From Methanosarcinales archaeon (lineage in GTDB: Archaea > Halobacteriota > UBA148 > JAUWXC01): a stretch of DNA of 64,000 nt. Positions 41,285 through 49,359 of the stretch are shown here, in pieces. How positions within the stretch are numbered: position 1 is the stretch's first letter; each line of letters opens with the position of its first letter. A program made the translations under genes and the position numbers. The notes beneath the pieces are model-generated. The model saw only the letters and a list, made by a program, of their open reading frames with translations. It made no database searches and was not told the origin of the DNA. Location of the stretch: positions 181,469-245,468 of the forward strand of contig CP061209.1 of NCBI GenBank assembly GCA_026016205.1, given 5' to 3'.

Positions 41285-42001
41285 TCAATATCCTGGAAAT
41301 GATGGCGAAAGAATTCTAGCTTTTTCATCATCGGACAGTTTTCCCTTCAAAGCAAAGACATAGCCAAACACATCGGTTTTGGCGTAGGCGTCTGCTAAAC
41401 CATCGAGCGCCCCCCTGTTTGATAACATGCCTTTCACGAATTCTTTGGCGTAATCTCCTGCTCGAATTATATCCAAATCTACTAATAATGGGCGCGTTTC
41501 GAGATGCAGAACGTTCAGAAGAAACAGTCCCGCAAGGGCGGTCAATGTAGCCCCTAGGGTGGCTTCTTTCATATTCGAAAATCTATCGTGCTTAATATTG
41601 TTGTATGCTCCCCACCAATTAGGAGACTTCCCAGATGCGAATTTAGAGAATGGCTGAACATTATCCTTAGTTCGTAGTACATGAACACTTTCGCTCGACA
41701 ACTGATAAAAAGGCTCGAAGATCGTTCGATAATCGCTAATATTTATATTATCAGGATGCTTTTTTCGAATTTCTTGAATTTCTTTGATGTTATCAGCCGA
41801 ATCCATGATTGGACTGTACAAAGCATTCCTAAAAAAAGAATCTACAGTACTTCCTACTCGAAGCATAAGATCGCCCAAATATAAGGACCAAACATCGAAA
41901 TGCTCCCTCTCCAGAGGTACGTAATAAATAAATTTACGAAAATCCTCTTCGATAGAAACGTATGCTTCCCATGCTAGATGGGGGTTAAATTGATTGGTCA
42001 T
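41285..42001 (-). CDS. Hypothetical protein (238 aa), cassette gene 1
   Basis: Mostly helical. The motif NWWGAYNNIKHDRF (about 128-141) resembles the R-x-x-x-x-H region of HEPN-like families, which include RNases of defence systems; it is only suggestive. A hydrophobic helix (ATLGATLTALAGLFLLNVLHL) is part of the core. It lies between abrB-tail remnants A (upstream) and E (downstream). No known product. Confidence 0.5.
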   Translation of the reverse strand: MTNQFNPHLAWEAYVSIEEDFRKFIYYVPLEREHFDVWSLYLGDLMLRVGSTVDSFFRNALYSPIMDSADNIKEIQEIRKKHPDNINISDYRTIFEPFYQLSSESVHVLRTKDNVQPFSKFASGKSPNWWGAYNNIKHDRFSNMKEATLGATLTALAGLFLLNVLHLETRPLLVDLDIIRAGDYAKEFVKGMLSNRGALDGLADAYAKTDVFGYVFALKGKLSDDEKARILSPSFPGY

Positions 42002-42046
42002 AAGTTCATCACCTTCTCGACTGCAACTGTGCTTCTTTGATGAATA

Positions 42047-42100
42047 TCAAGCTTCCGATATCTCCAAGGTCTTGCGTCCCGTAATCCTCAAATACTTCAC
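42047..42100 (-). repeat. abrB 3'-end remnant A
   Basis: On the minus strand the bases encode V-K-Y-L-R-I-T-G-R-K-T-L-E-I-S-E-A-stop, matching the end of the intact AbrB protein at 45287-45430 (I-K-V-R-I-T-G-R-N-T-L-E-I-S-E-A-stop). The first 12 plus-strand bases (TCAAGCTTCCGA) are identical. The upstream half of the gene is absent. Confidence 0.75.
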
Positions 42101-42133
42101 TCCCAGTATTCTAAGTGTAAGAAGCTGATTGAT

Positions 42134-42952
42134 GTGTTAATCCAACTTGGCCCTACTTATTTAGAAGGTATGTCTATTTTAGAATTCGTGTCTGCTCCAG
42201 GCGTTGAAGCTCTTATCAACATAGTCTTGATTCTCGCATTGGTTTCTATAACGGCATACTACGCACACCAGGTAAGGAAGCAAACCGAGATTATGAGGGA
42301 GGATAGGGAGCGCCCCCAAATCGTAGAGTTGATGAAAGGTATTGTTACACCGTTTATACACCAACTAGAGGTGGAAATAAGATCACTTGAAAAGGGAGAG
42401 TATGAGTGGGATCACAGAGGAAAGCGTGCAAAAAATGTCAATAAGTTAATTGGACCAGAAAGGATTTTAAATGATCTCAAAAGGAAATCTCCCCCTCTTA
42501 AAGAGAAGATAGAAAATCATAACGAGAGATGCTCGATTTTAAGAGAAAAATTAGAAAATCTAGATAAAGCGATATATACCCGTGAATTTGAAGAGAAATG
42601 TCGTGATCGAGTTGCAGAACACAATAAAAAATACCGTGCAGGAAATCCTGAATTTTTATCAGACGGTCTCATAAAAAATTCGCCAGAAGTATTTGTAGGA
42701 CATATAATCGACAATAGAAAGGAGCTCTTCAGCGCCACTCGCTTTCATGATTTTTGGAGAGGACATGGAGCAGAATTCCTTGAGATGAGAAATAGGGGCG
42801 ATATAAAGGATAAAATAGATGAAATAGGTAGTATCGCTGAAGAACTTAAAAGTTTGTCACAAGAAATCAAAGACGACCTAGAGCAGCTTAGAGAGAAGTA
42901 CAGTCAAAAGTACCATTTATTGATGGGAGAGATTGGATTTAAGGAAATCTGA
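42134..42952 (+). CDS. Membrane-anchored coiled-coil protein (272 aa), cassette gene 2
   Basis: GTG 42134; an ATG at 42170 (MSILEF) could also be used. One N-terminal transmembrane helix (ALINIVLILALVSITAYYAH, about 26-45) is followed by a long, highly charged, mostly helical cytoplasmic part with two coiled-coil stretches. The HQVRKQTEIMREDRERPQIV region after the helix is common in small bacterial and archaeal membrane proteins of defence islands. Function unknown. It lies on the opposite strand to the other cassette genes, between remnants A and B. Confidence 0.55.
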   Translation: MLIQLGPTYLEGMSILEFVSAPGVEALINIVLILALVSITAYYAHQVRKQTEIMREDRERPQIVELMKGIVTPFIHQLEVEIRSLEKGEYEWDHRGKRAKNVNKLIGPERILNDLKRKSPPLKEKIENHNERCSILREKLENLDKAIYTREFEEKCRDRVAEHNKKYRAGNPEFLSDGLIKNSPEVFVGHIIDNRKELFSATRFHDFWRGHGAEFLEMRNRGDIKDKIDEIGSIAEELKSLSQEIKDDLEQLREKYSQKYHLLMGEIGFKEI

Positions 42953-43047
42953 CGAATGGCACCCCGCTTTTCGATGGAGAAATTAAACTCCTGGATAACA
43001 TAGCATTCATCCTTCTAATCTCTTCAAAATTCACAGTCTACTTAGCA

Positions 43048-43077
43048 TTCTGATATCTCTAGTGTTTTTAGCCCCGT
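43048..43077 (-). repeat. abrB 3'-end remnant B
   Basis: The minus strand reads T-G-L-K-T-L-E-I-S-E, matching T-G-R-N-T-L-E-I-S-E of the complete AbrB gene. The stop has been lost (the next codon is TGC). It lies immediately downstream of the gene 43105-43479. Confidence 0.6.
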
Positions 43078-43104
43078 TTCATCGCGCGGCGGCGGTCATG
43101 TGCC

Positions 43105-43479
43105 TCATCGGAAAAACACCGTGATGGTGATGAGAATCAAAATGATCGTGAGAACCACAAGCAAGATTGTGTAAAAGCGTAGAGACTGCGTATGGTCAAG
43201 CATCTCCTTGCTGATTTTCCCACTTTTTTCACTGAAATCCTCGATAGCATCTTTTAGGGCGAGGGTGCCTGCGCTGATTCTGTGCGGCAGAAGCTCATTA
43301 TACCCTTTTTCAGTTAGGCGGTAATCCGAGCCACTCCACTTGATTAATCCAAGACTCATCGCTGCTGTAAAGTCGCTACTATTGAACCCGTCTTTTTTTG
43401 CCGTCTCTTCATCAACCAATCTGCTCTTTGCATCTTCCCTGTCGATGTAGTCGATAAGTTTAAAGACTTTAGATCTCAT
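43105..43479 (-). CDS. Winged-helix-like protein with C-terminal membrane anchor (124 aa), cassette gene 3
   Basis: The first 70 residues (RSKVFKLIDYIDREDAKSRLVDEETAKKDGFNSSDFTAAMSLGLIKWSGSDYRLTEKGYNELLP) look like a winged helix with a wing strand at the end. The C-terminus is a transmembrane helix (FYTILLVVLTIILILITITVFF). A DNA-binding or protein-binding domain tethered to the membrane is suggested. It is flanked by remnant C at its 5' side and remnant B at its 3' side. Confidence 0.55.
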   Translation of the reverse strand: MRSKVFKLIDYIDREDAKSRLVDEETAKKDGFNSSDFTAAMSLGLIKWSGSDYRLTEKGYNELLPHRISAGTLALKDAIEDFSEKSGKISKEMLDHTQSLRFYTILLVVLTIILILITITVFFR

Positions 43480-43525
43480 CTGCGTTACAACCTCACAAGC
43501 ATGATTGTACTGCTTTATTATCTCT

Positions 43526-43560
43526 CTTCCGATATTTCTAACATCTTGCGCCCGGTTAAT
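43526..43560 (-). repeat. abrB 3'-end remnant C
   Basis: The minus strand encodes L-T-G-R-K-M-L-E-I-S-E-E-R-stop, a further copy of the AbrB tail. CTTCCGATAT and CTTGCG-CCCG match remnants A and D at the same spacing. It lies just upstream of the gene 43105-43479 and just downstream of the ATPase gene 43633-45156. Confidence 0.7.
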
Positions 43561-43632
43561 GCCCAGTTAATAAAAGACTATCATCGACAGGATGTTTGAA
43601 TAAGATTGAGGTAGAATTGAGATTGGAATTAA

Positions 43633-45156
43633 TCATAGGTTCTTATCAGACCGTTTCAAAGCAACCAGCACAGCAGAAATAGGAGCAAATAAAAAGTTAT
43701 TCTTGGACTCAAAGATATCTCTTGTTAGGATCAAGTAATTTTGAATTTGATCTATTTTCGCTATTTCCCTTGGTGAAATGGCATGTTGATACTTTACCTC
43801 GACCCCCAAGTACCCTTCATCACTTCTTGTCACGAAATCTATTTCATTTCTCGCATCGTAATAAAACCACAAGAAAGTATCAGGCTCCTTTATGTAGGGC
43901 TCCTCTTTTACCCTACTCAGATGAGAAGCCACTACCCCCTCTATCAACTTACCCTTGTTTCTTTCGTCCATTAAAAACTCTTTCGAAAAAGCGAAGCTAT
44001 CCATGCCCTCAATCCGAGATTTAACGGAGTAGAAAAGGAAGGGGTCTATGAAATAGACCTTTTTGTTAGCCTTAGGTCTTATTTTTCGCTTCTCGAAATC
44101 ATAAGAGTGGATAACTTGTAGTAGAACGGATTTTTCCAAAGTTTCAAGGTAATCAGCTATTGTAGGGTGTGTTACTCCATCCAGTCTACCCGCCAAACTC
44201 GAAAAACTAATCCTTGCGCCAATACTGCTGGAAACGCTTTGGAGTATTTGTAGACCTATGTCCTCCGTTTTCCTATGCTTTGATAGATCCCCCAGGATAG
44301 TTCGAATAAACGTCTCGGATAGCTCCGCATCTATTCCCTCCTCTCCCTTGTGAAATCTGTTTTTAAAATAGTTGTTCGCAACTTTTGGAAACCCCCCCGT
44401 GATGAGGTAAATGTCGAAAAGGAAATCAAGTTCCCTTTTGAATGGAAGGAGTTTCTTTACGCCGTCTTCTATCTCATTGAGATTGTCTAAACCTACAGGA
44501 GAGCTCTCCACTAACGTCTCACCTAGCTTACTTAGAGAGCTTTTTAGTTCCCGGTCTTCAACATGCCTAGAGATGGGTCCAGCTAGTTGTAGTGAAAAAT
44601 CTCTGAATGACAAAGGTTTTAGGAAATATTCATTTCTCTCTGCTCCCCTCCCCGGGAGGAATTCCATCTCCTTTTTTAGTACCATGGGACTGGACCCTGT
44701 AACCACCAAAGCAGTTTTTGAGAGCAAGCCACTGTCAACTAAGTGTTTCAACTCGTAGCTCCAATCCGGAACGTAGGTTATCTCGTCCAAAAAGATATAG
44801 GTCTTATCGAATTCTATCGCCATATCTAGAAAGAAGGAGAGGACTCTTCTCAGCTCTCTTCTTGTTCTTGAAACTAAAGAGTCACATGCAAAGTAAAATA
44901 TACTTCGTGGGGGGTTATTCTTCTTGAGAAGTTCTAGTATGGTCTTTTTCAGCAAAACAGTCTTTCCACTCTGCCTAGGTCCTTTTATAACGTAAATATT
45001 CCCTGGCTTGAGTTCTATCTTCTGTCTAGAGAATTCGAACCACTCGTCTCTAACTCTAGATAGATCTCTATCATGAACGTTAAAGTTTTTTGCGTGCTTC
45101 CACCAAAGGTTCTGGTAATTGATCGTGCTTATTTCTACCATTTTTTGTAAATTCAT
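43633..45156 (-). CDS. AAA+ ATPase with DUF4143-type nuclease-like C-terminus (COG1373), cassette gene 4
   Basis: 507 residues from ATG 45156. The frame extends to 45219, but the extra part consists of the AT-rich promoter repeats. It has INYQNLWWKH, Walker A YVIKGPRQSGKTVLLKK, Walker B TYIFLDEITYVPDW and sensor TGSSPMVLKKEMEFLPGRG (S-S/L-P-G-R). The C-terminal DUF4143 domain contains FYYDARNEIDFVTRSDEGYLGVEVKY, a PD-(D/E)xK arrangement (E-I-D-F...E-V-K). These ATPases are common in archaea and often duplicated; function is uncertain. It is located between remnant C and the intact abrB gene. Confidence 0.82.
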   Translation of the reverse strand: MNLQKMVEISTINYQNLWWKHAKNFNVHDRDLSRVRDEWFEFSRQKIELKPGNIYVIKGPRQSGKTVLLKKTILELLKKNNPPRSIFYFACDSLVSRTRRELRRVLSFFLDMAIEFDKTYIFLDEITYVPDWSYELKHLVDSGLLSKTALVVTGSSPMVLKKEMEFLPGRGAERNEYFLKPLSFRDFSLQLAGPISRHVEDRELKSSLSKLGETLVESSPVGLDNLNEIEDGVKKLLPFKRELDFLFDIYLITGGFPKVANNYFKNRFHKGEEGIDAELSETFIRTILGDLSKHRKTEDIGLQILQSVSSSIGARISFSSLAGRLDGVTHPTIADYLETLEKSVLLQVIHSYDFEKRKIRPKANKKVYFIDPFLFYSVKSRIEGMDSFAFSKEFLMDERNKGKLIEGVVASHLSRVKEEPYIKEPDTFLWFYYDARNEIDFVTRSDEGYLGVEVKYQHAISPREIAKIDQIQNYLILTRDIFESKNNFLFAPISAVLVALKRSDKNL

Positions 45157-45210
45157 TTTCAATATATTTAAATTTTTTGTAAATACACTTTCAATATATT
45201 TAAATTTTTG
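45140..45210. promoter_or_regulatory. Direct repeats over the ATPase gene start
   Basis: TTTTGTAAATTCATTTTCAA plus TATATTTAAAT and a second copy TTTTGTAAATACACTTTCAA plus TATATTTAAAT lie about 31 bases apart, roughly three helical turns, each containing a TATA-like ATATTTAAA. They cover the expected promoter and start codon of the ATPase gene. They may be regulator sites or a local duplication of the promoter. Confidence 0.5.
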
Positions 45211-45286
45211 AAAATCCACGTTTAAAAATTTAAACTTAAAAGAATCTCAGATAATTAAGAGATATACAACTCATTATCTTTTAACA

Positions 45287-45430
45287 TCAAGCTTCCGAAA
45301 TTTCCAGCGTATTGCGCCCTGTGATCCTGACCTTTATCTTGGTGTTTTCGTCCCATCCGAAGCCTCGGACTATATCCATGGGGACAGTTATCATGTAGGA
45401 CGATCCGACCTTCATGATTTTCCTGGCCAA
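45287..45430 (-). CDS. AbrB-family DNA-binding protein (47 aa), intact copy D
   Basis: TTG start at 45428-45430; an ATG at 45415 is the alternative. The protein reads MARKIMKVGSSYMITVPMDI, then VRGFGWDENTKIKVRITGRNTLEISEA, a standard AbrB/MazE swapped hairpin. A TATA-like CTATATAAC lies at about 45471-45479 on the minus strand. The last codons are repeated as remnants C, B, A and E to the left. It may be the source gene of those remnants or the last surviving member of a series of duplicated abrB genes. Confidence 0.75.
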   Translation of the reverse strand: MARKIMKVGSSYMITVPMDIVRGFGWDENTKIKVRITGRNTLEISEA

Positions 45431-45481
45431 AAAGATGGCAAATCCCCCTTTTTGTTTGTGATTTCGTTGTTATATAGTCTA

Positions 45482-45835
45482 TTATTTTCGCTTGGAGATA
45501 TCTTCTTTTATCACTTCCAGCGCCTTTCTCGCTTTGGTCTCTTCATCCGCCACCAGGATGACGACATCATTTCCCTTAACACCGAACCCGCTCTCTATCG
45601 CCTCTTTTTCCTCTTTGGAGATTCCATAGGCAGGTAACTCGTCCGTCGAAATGTAGCCTTTTACGCCGGTTTGCTCTTCCACCTTCTTTTGGAGAGCATC
45701 CGCGTATGCCTTATCCCCTACCAGAACGCCGGCAAAACCCTCGATTTTTTCTCCTAAAACGACGCCACCCCTCTCTATGATTCCTTTTATCAGGCCGGAG
45801 CCCGTATTTCCAAATATGTTGGTTACGTCCTCCAT
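45482..45835 (-). CDS. Stand-alone GAD-domain protein (117 aa)
   Basis: ATG 45835 with GGAGGAATGAA in front. The sequence GLIKGIIERGGVVLGEKIEGFAGVLVGDKAYADALQKKVEEQTGVKGYISTDELPAYGISKEEKEAIESGFGVKG matches the GAD insert domain of GatE (archaeal Glu-tRNA-Gln amidotransferase; typical S-D-E-L-P-x-Y-G-I-T motif), which is also found in bacterial AspRS. Here the domain stands alone, without the amidase or tRNA-binding parts. It could regulate amidotransferase or have its own ligand-binding role. Divergent from PC4 at 45966. Confidence 0.7.
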   Translation of the reverse strand: MEDVTNIFGNTGSGLIKGIIERGGVVLGEKIEGFAGVLVGDKAYADALQKKVEEQTGVKGYISTDELPAYGISKEEKEAIESGFGVKGNDVVILVADEETKARKALEVIKEDISKRK

Positions 45836-45965
45836 TTCATTCCTCCATGCGATATTGTGATTTACCGCTATTAATTGTTTGGTCGCCTTTAATACACACG
45901 AAATCCCCTGGCTATTAAAGGTTAAATATTTAAAAGGATGTACGATGAATGATGGAGTGATAAAT

Positions 45966-46178
45966 ATGGTCGATGAGGAAATTGGAAAAATTGAACTGGA
46001 CAAATCCACTAAGATCATAGTCAGGCTAACCGAATGGAAGAGTGAGCAGCGCGTAGACATTCGCAAGTTTGTGGATACTGAGCGCTACACCGGATATACA
46101 AAGCAAGGCATTAGTGTGCCTGTAGCAAAAATAGATGAACTCAAGGCATTGCTTGATGCGGCTGTGACGCCTCAATAG
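45966..46178 (+). CDS. Transcriptional coactivator PC4/p15-like protein (70 aa)
   Basis: ATG 45966 with GGAGTGATA in front; an in-frame ATG at 45945 is less well placed. KIELDKSTKIIVRLTEWKSEQRVDIRKFVDTERYTGYTKQGISVPVAKIDELKALLDA is a PC4 domain: a beta-sheet with R-x-x-D/x-I-R-K-F and the G-I-S-x-P helix end. PC4 proteins bind single-stranded DNA and, in eukaryotes, act as coactivators. A TATA-like TTAAATATTTAAAAGG lies near 45922-45937. Convergent with valS (7-base overlap). Confidence 0.85.
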   Translation: MVDEEIGKIELDKSTKIIVRLTEWKSEQRVDIRKFVDTERYTGYTKQGISVPVAKIDELKALLDAAVTPQ

Positions 46179-48592
46179 ATCTCGCAAATTAGAACCGCTA
46201 TATCCCCAACCTGGAGAACATCCCCTTTCTTCTCTGGTGCGCCTCTCACAACTTCCACGCTCTTTGCCCAGGTCGTGCCCTTGATGTCGTTAATACCTTG
46301 CTTAATCCATTTTTCGTCAGGAGCGTTGGCGTATATCTTGATTTTTTCCAGCTCCGCGTTGAGCGCCATACCTTTTTCCGATTTATATCTCCTTATGGCG
46401 CCTATGACCTCTTTGATAACCTCGCCACCCTTTTCTGCCTCATCATCTATCAGCGACTCATCCGCCTCTGGCCACTTGCACCTATGAATGCCCCGCTCTC
46501 CTGTGTATGAATAACACTCCTCCGCAAAGTGAGGAATAAATGGCACCAGTAACAGAAGAACGGTCTCAACGACCCTGCTTAGCGTGTACCTTGCCGCATT
46601 CTTTGCATTGGTATCATCACCGTACAATCGATATTTTGTCATCTCAATATAGTTATCAGCTAGCTCGCTCCAGGCAAAACTCCTGATTTTTTGTAATGTC
46701 TTGAACTCATACCCCTCCAGATCGGCGGTGACTTCTTTGATCAATCTATTCAGTTTGCTCAGAATCCACCGGTCAATGATGTTCAACTCTCCCGGGGCAC
46801 TGGAACGATGGGGTATGCTGAATTTAACGACATTCCACATCTTGGTCAAAAAACGCTTTCCGTGAACGATTTCCTTCAATTCGAATGGGTAGTCTTCTCC
46901 CAATGATGCAATAGCAGCCCACTGCCTGACAGGGTCAACTCCATACTCGTCGATGATTTCATCTGGCGCAACGACATTGCCAAGACTCTTGGACATCTTT
47001 TTGCCATCTTCTCCGAGCACCATTCCATTGACTAAAACATCCTTGAATGGCGCCTCTCCGGTTAGGATAAGGCAGCGAAAGATAGTGTAAAATAGCCAGG
47101 TCCGGATGATCTCGTATCCCTGTGGCCTGATGGACGCGGGGTAGAGTTTTTCGAACTCATCGCTCAGCCAGTTGCTTGCCATAAGAGGGCTTATCGAGCT
47201 GTCAACCCAGCAATCGCACACGTCAAGGTTGCCTTTGATATTTTTCGAATTGCACCGCGGACACGAATCTACTGGTGCACCATCTACTGCAGGATTAACA
47301 GGCAGGTCGTCTTGCAAGGGCGCGATTATCTCATCACAATCTTCACAGTACCAGAAAGGTATCGGCGTTCCAAAGACTCTTTGACGCGAGATGACCCAGT
47401 CCCAGTCCAGGGAGTTTGCCCAGTCTGTTAGTCTCTGAAACATATACTCTGGATACCAGTTCATCTTTTCAGCGGCGTTAATCACGTCTTTTGACTTATC
47501 CTTAACCTTGATGAACCACTGGGGCATTGGGATAAATTCAATCGGCCTCTGGCAGCTACTTCGCTCTGAGTGAATTAGGACCCTGTGCGTTATAGGCTCC
47601 TGCTTGGTGATTGCACCACTAGATTTCAAATCTTCTATAATCTGCTTTTGACACTCTTCTATAGTCGTGCCTTTGTACTTGCCAGCATATTCCGTCATAT
47701 GCCCATTTTCATCAATGGCGACAATCGCCGGCAGCGAATATTTCTGCTGCCACACCAGATCCTGCTCATCACCGTACGTGCAGACGTAAACCGCGCCCGT
47801 TCCGAACGTCATGTCTACGTCCTCATCTGCGATGATGGGAACCTCTCTCTTATAAAGGGGTAATCGCGCCGTCTTTCCGACATAGTTGCCGTATCTTTCA
47901 TCGTCAGGATGCACCATGACCGCAACGCATGCGCACATCAATTCGGGGCGGGTTGTGGCAATGGTTATGTGGCCATTGTCAACTCCATCAACACATAATC
48001 GTATGTGACTCAGAATGCCATCCCGCTCGATATATCCAAGTTCAGCTTTGGCAAGCGCGGTTCCACAGTTGCAGCAGTAGTGTATTGGATAGCGTTTTCT
48101 ATAAACCCGCCCAAGGTCATTGAACTTGAGCAGCGATAACTGGACCTTGGTGATGTGGTCTTTGGACATGGTCCTGTATTCCCTGGACCAATCCGCCGAA
48201 TACCCCAGTCTTTTAAACTGGGCCTTCATCTTCTCTATGCTCTTCTCTGTCCAGTCTATGCACGCTTCCCTGAATCTCTCCCTGTCTTCCTTGGAGATGC
48301 CGAGTTTCTCCACCTGTAATTCTGTGGGCAGGCCATGGCAATCAAAACCTTGCGGCAGCAGAACATTATACCCTCTCATCCTCTTGTATCGCGCAGCAAT
48401 ATCAATCCACGTATGATTCAATATATGTCCCATGTGAAGGGTGCCCGAGGTGAAGGGGGGCGGCGTGTCGATGACATATACTGGACCCTCTACGTCAAAA
48501 TCAAATCTATAAAACTCCTCCTTTTCCCACCGCTCCTGCCATTTTGGCTCGATTTTATCGGGTTCGTATGTCTTTGGCAATTTGTTCGTCAT
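46172..48592 (-). CDS. valS: Valyl-tRNA synthetase
   Basis: 806 residues, class Ia. The HIGH-type motif is PPFTSGTLHMGHILNH (about 41-56), followed by the zinc-ribbon/CP1 editing region (FTGG-type TATTRPELMCACVAVMVHPDD), and the KMSKS loop is GKKMSKSLGNV. The C-terminal anticodon-binding helices are present and the tail is short, as in archaeal enzymes. It is the third gene of pyrD-pyrK-valS on the minus strand, overlapping pyrK by four bases. Confidence 0.96.
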   Translation of the reverse strand: MTNKLPKTYEPDKIEPKWQERWEKEEFYRFDFDVEGPVYVIDTPPPFTSGTLHMGHILNHTWIDIAARYKRMRGYNVLLPQGFDCHGLPTELQVEKLGISKEDRERFREACIDWTEKSIEKMKAQFKRLGYSADWSREYRTMSKDHITKVQLSLLKFNDLGRVYRKRYPIHYCCNCGTALAKAELGYIERDGILSHIRLCVDGVDNGHITIATTRPELMCACVAVMVHPDDERYGNYVGKTARLPLYKREVPIIADEDVDMTFGTGAVYVCTYGDEQDLVWQQKYSLPAIVAIDENGHMTEYAGKYKGTTIEECQKQIIEDLKSSGAITKQEPITHRVLIHSERSSCQRPIEFIPMPQWFIKVKDKSKDVINAAEKMNWYPEYMFQRLTDWANSLDWDWVISRQRVFGTPIPFWYCEDCDEIIAPLQDDLPVNPAVDGAPVDSCPRCNSKNIKGNLDVCDCWVDSSISPLMASNWLSDEFEKLYPASIRPQGYEIIRTWLFYTIFRCLILTGEAPFKDVLVNGMVLGEDGKKMSKSLGNVVAPDEIIDEYGVDPVRQWAAIASLGEDYPFELKEIVHGKRFLTKMWNVVKFSIPHRSSAPGELNIIDRWILSKLNRLIKEVTADLEGYEFKTLQKIRSFAWSELADNYIEMTKYRLYGDDTNAKNAARYTLSRVVETVLLLLVPFIPHFAEECYSYTGERGIHRCKWPEADESLIDDEAEKGGEVIKEVIGAIRRYKSEKGMALNAELEKIKIYANAPDEKWIKQGINDIKGTTWAKSVEVVRGAPEKKGDVLQVGDIAVLICEIY

Positions 48593-49359
48593 AGTTTCAT
48601 TTTCCTTCCACTTGCATCTCTGGCATATCGTCCGAATTCTGAATCGACCAATATGTCCCCACTAAATACTGGGCCATCTACACAGACTCTCAGCCCCGAC
48701 GGGTCGATGCAGCAGGTGCCACAGATGCCCATTCCACACTTGATGTAACGCTGGAGGCTGAGCTGCGTTTTAGGTGTCATGTTCGCATTTTTCGCCGCAT
48801 TCAGCACCTTATGCATCATCTTTTCGGGTCCGCAGGAGTATATTTGGTCATAGTCTTGCAGGTTTAATTCAGCTACTAATTCAGTTACAGGTCCCTTGTG
48901 CCCTTTAGACCCGTCATCTGTTGCTGTCTGTATCTCTCCTGCCCCCCTAAATCGCTTTACGAATAACAGTTCATCGCCTATTTTAGCGCCCAGGAGCGTT
49001 TTTACCTTTATTTTTTCATCTCTAGCCGCTTCTGCCAGAGGCGCCAGTGGCGCAGCACCGACACCGCCACCGATTAACAGGATCGACTTTCCGCTCAGCG
49101 TAAAACCATTTCCAATAGGGCCTCTTACTCCAATCGAATCGCCTATTTTTAGTTTGAATAAAGCAGAGGTAGCGTCACCCACTCTCTGGACCGTAATCGC
49201 ATTGGGGCATGATAGGCTCATTGGAATTTCATCAACACCTCTAATCCAGACCATCACGAACTGTCCGGGCTTGCTATCCAGCGTTAAATCCAGAAAGAAC
49301 GTCTTGGTGGATGGCGTTTCATCCACAATTTTCGTTATTCTGGCATTCATGGGCATCAT
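48589..49359 (-). CDS. pyrK: Dihydroorotate dehydrogenase electron transfer subunit PyrK
   Basis: 256 residues. The FAD domain has VDEIPMSLS (in place of R-x-P-x-S), the NAD site is LLIGGGVGAAPLAPLAEAA, and the C-terminus carries a [2Fe-2S] loop CGMGICGTCCIDPSGLRVCVDGP. It lets the class 1B PyrD use NAD+. Overlaps pyrD by four bases and valS by four, so the three are translationally linked. A related protein at 148-975 belongs to a different enzyme. Confidence 0.93.
   Translation of the reverse strand: MMPMNARITKIVDETPSTKTFFLDLTLDSKPGQFVMVWIRGVDEIPMSLSCPNAITVQRVGDATSALFKLKIGDSIGVRGPIGNGFTLSGKSILLIGGGVGAAPLAPLAEAARDEKIKVKTLLGAKIGDELLFVKRFRGAGEIQTATDDGSKGHKGPVTELVAELNLQDYDQIYSCGPEKMMHKVLNAAKNANMTPKTQLSLQRYIKCGMGICGTCCIDPSGLRVCVDGPVFSGDILVDSEFGRYARDASGRKMKL

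Noticed and set aside
45836-46066. N-terminal extension of the GAD protein
   Set aside because: Would be antisense to the PC4 gene; the ATG at 45835 has a strong GGAGGAATGAA site and begins the domain.
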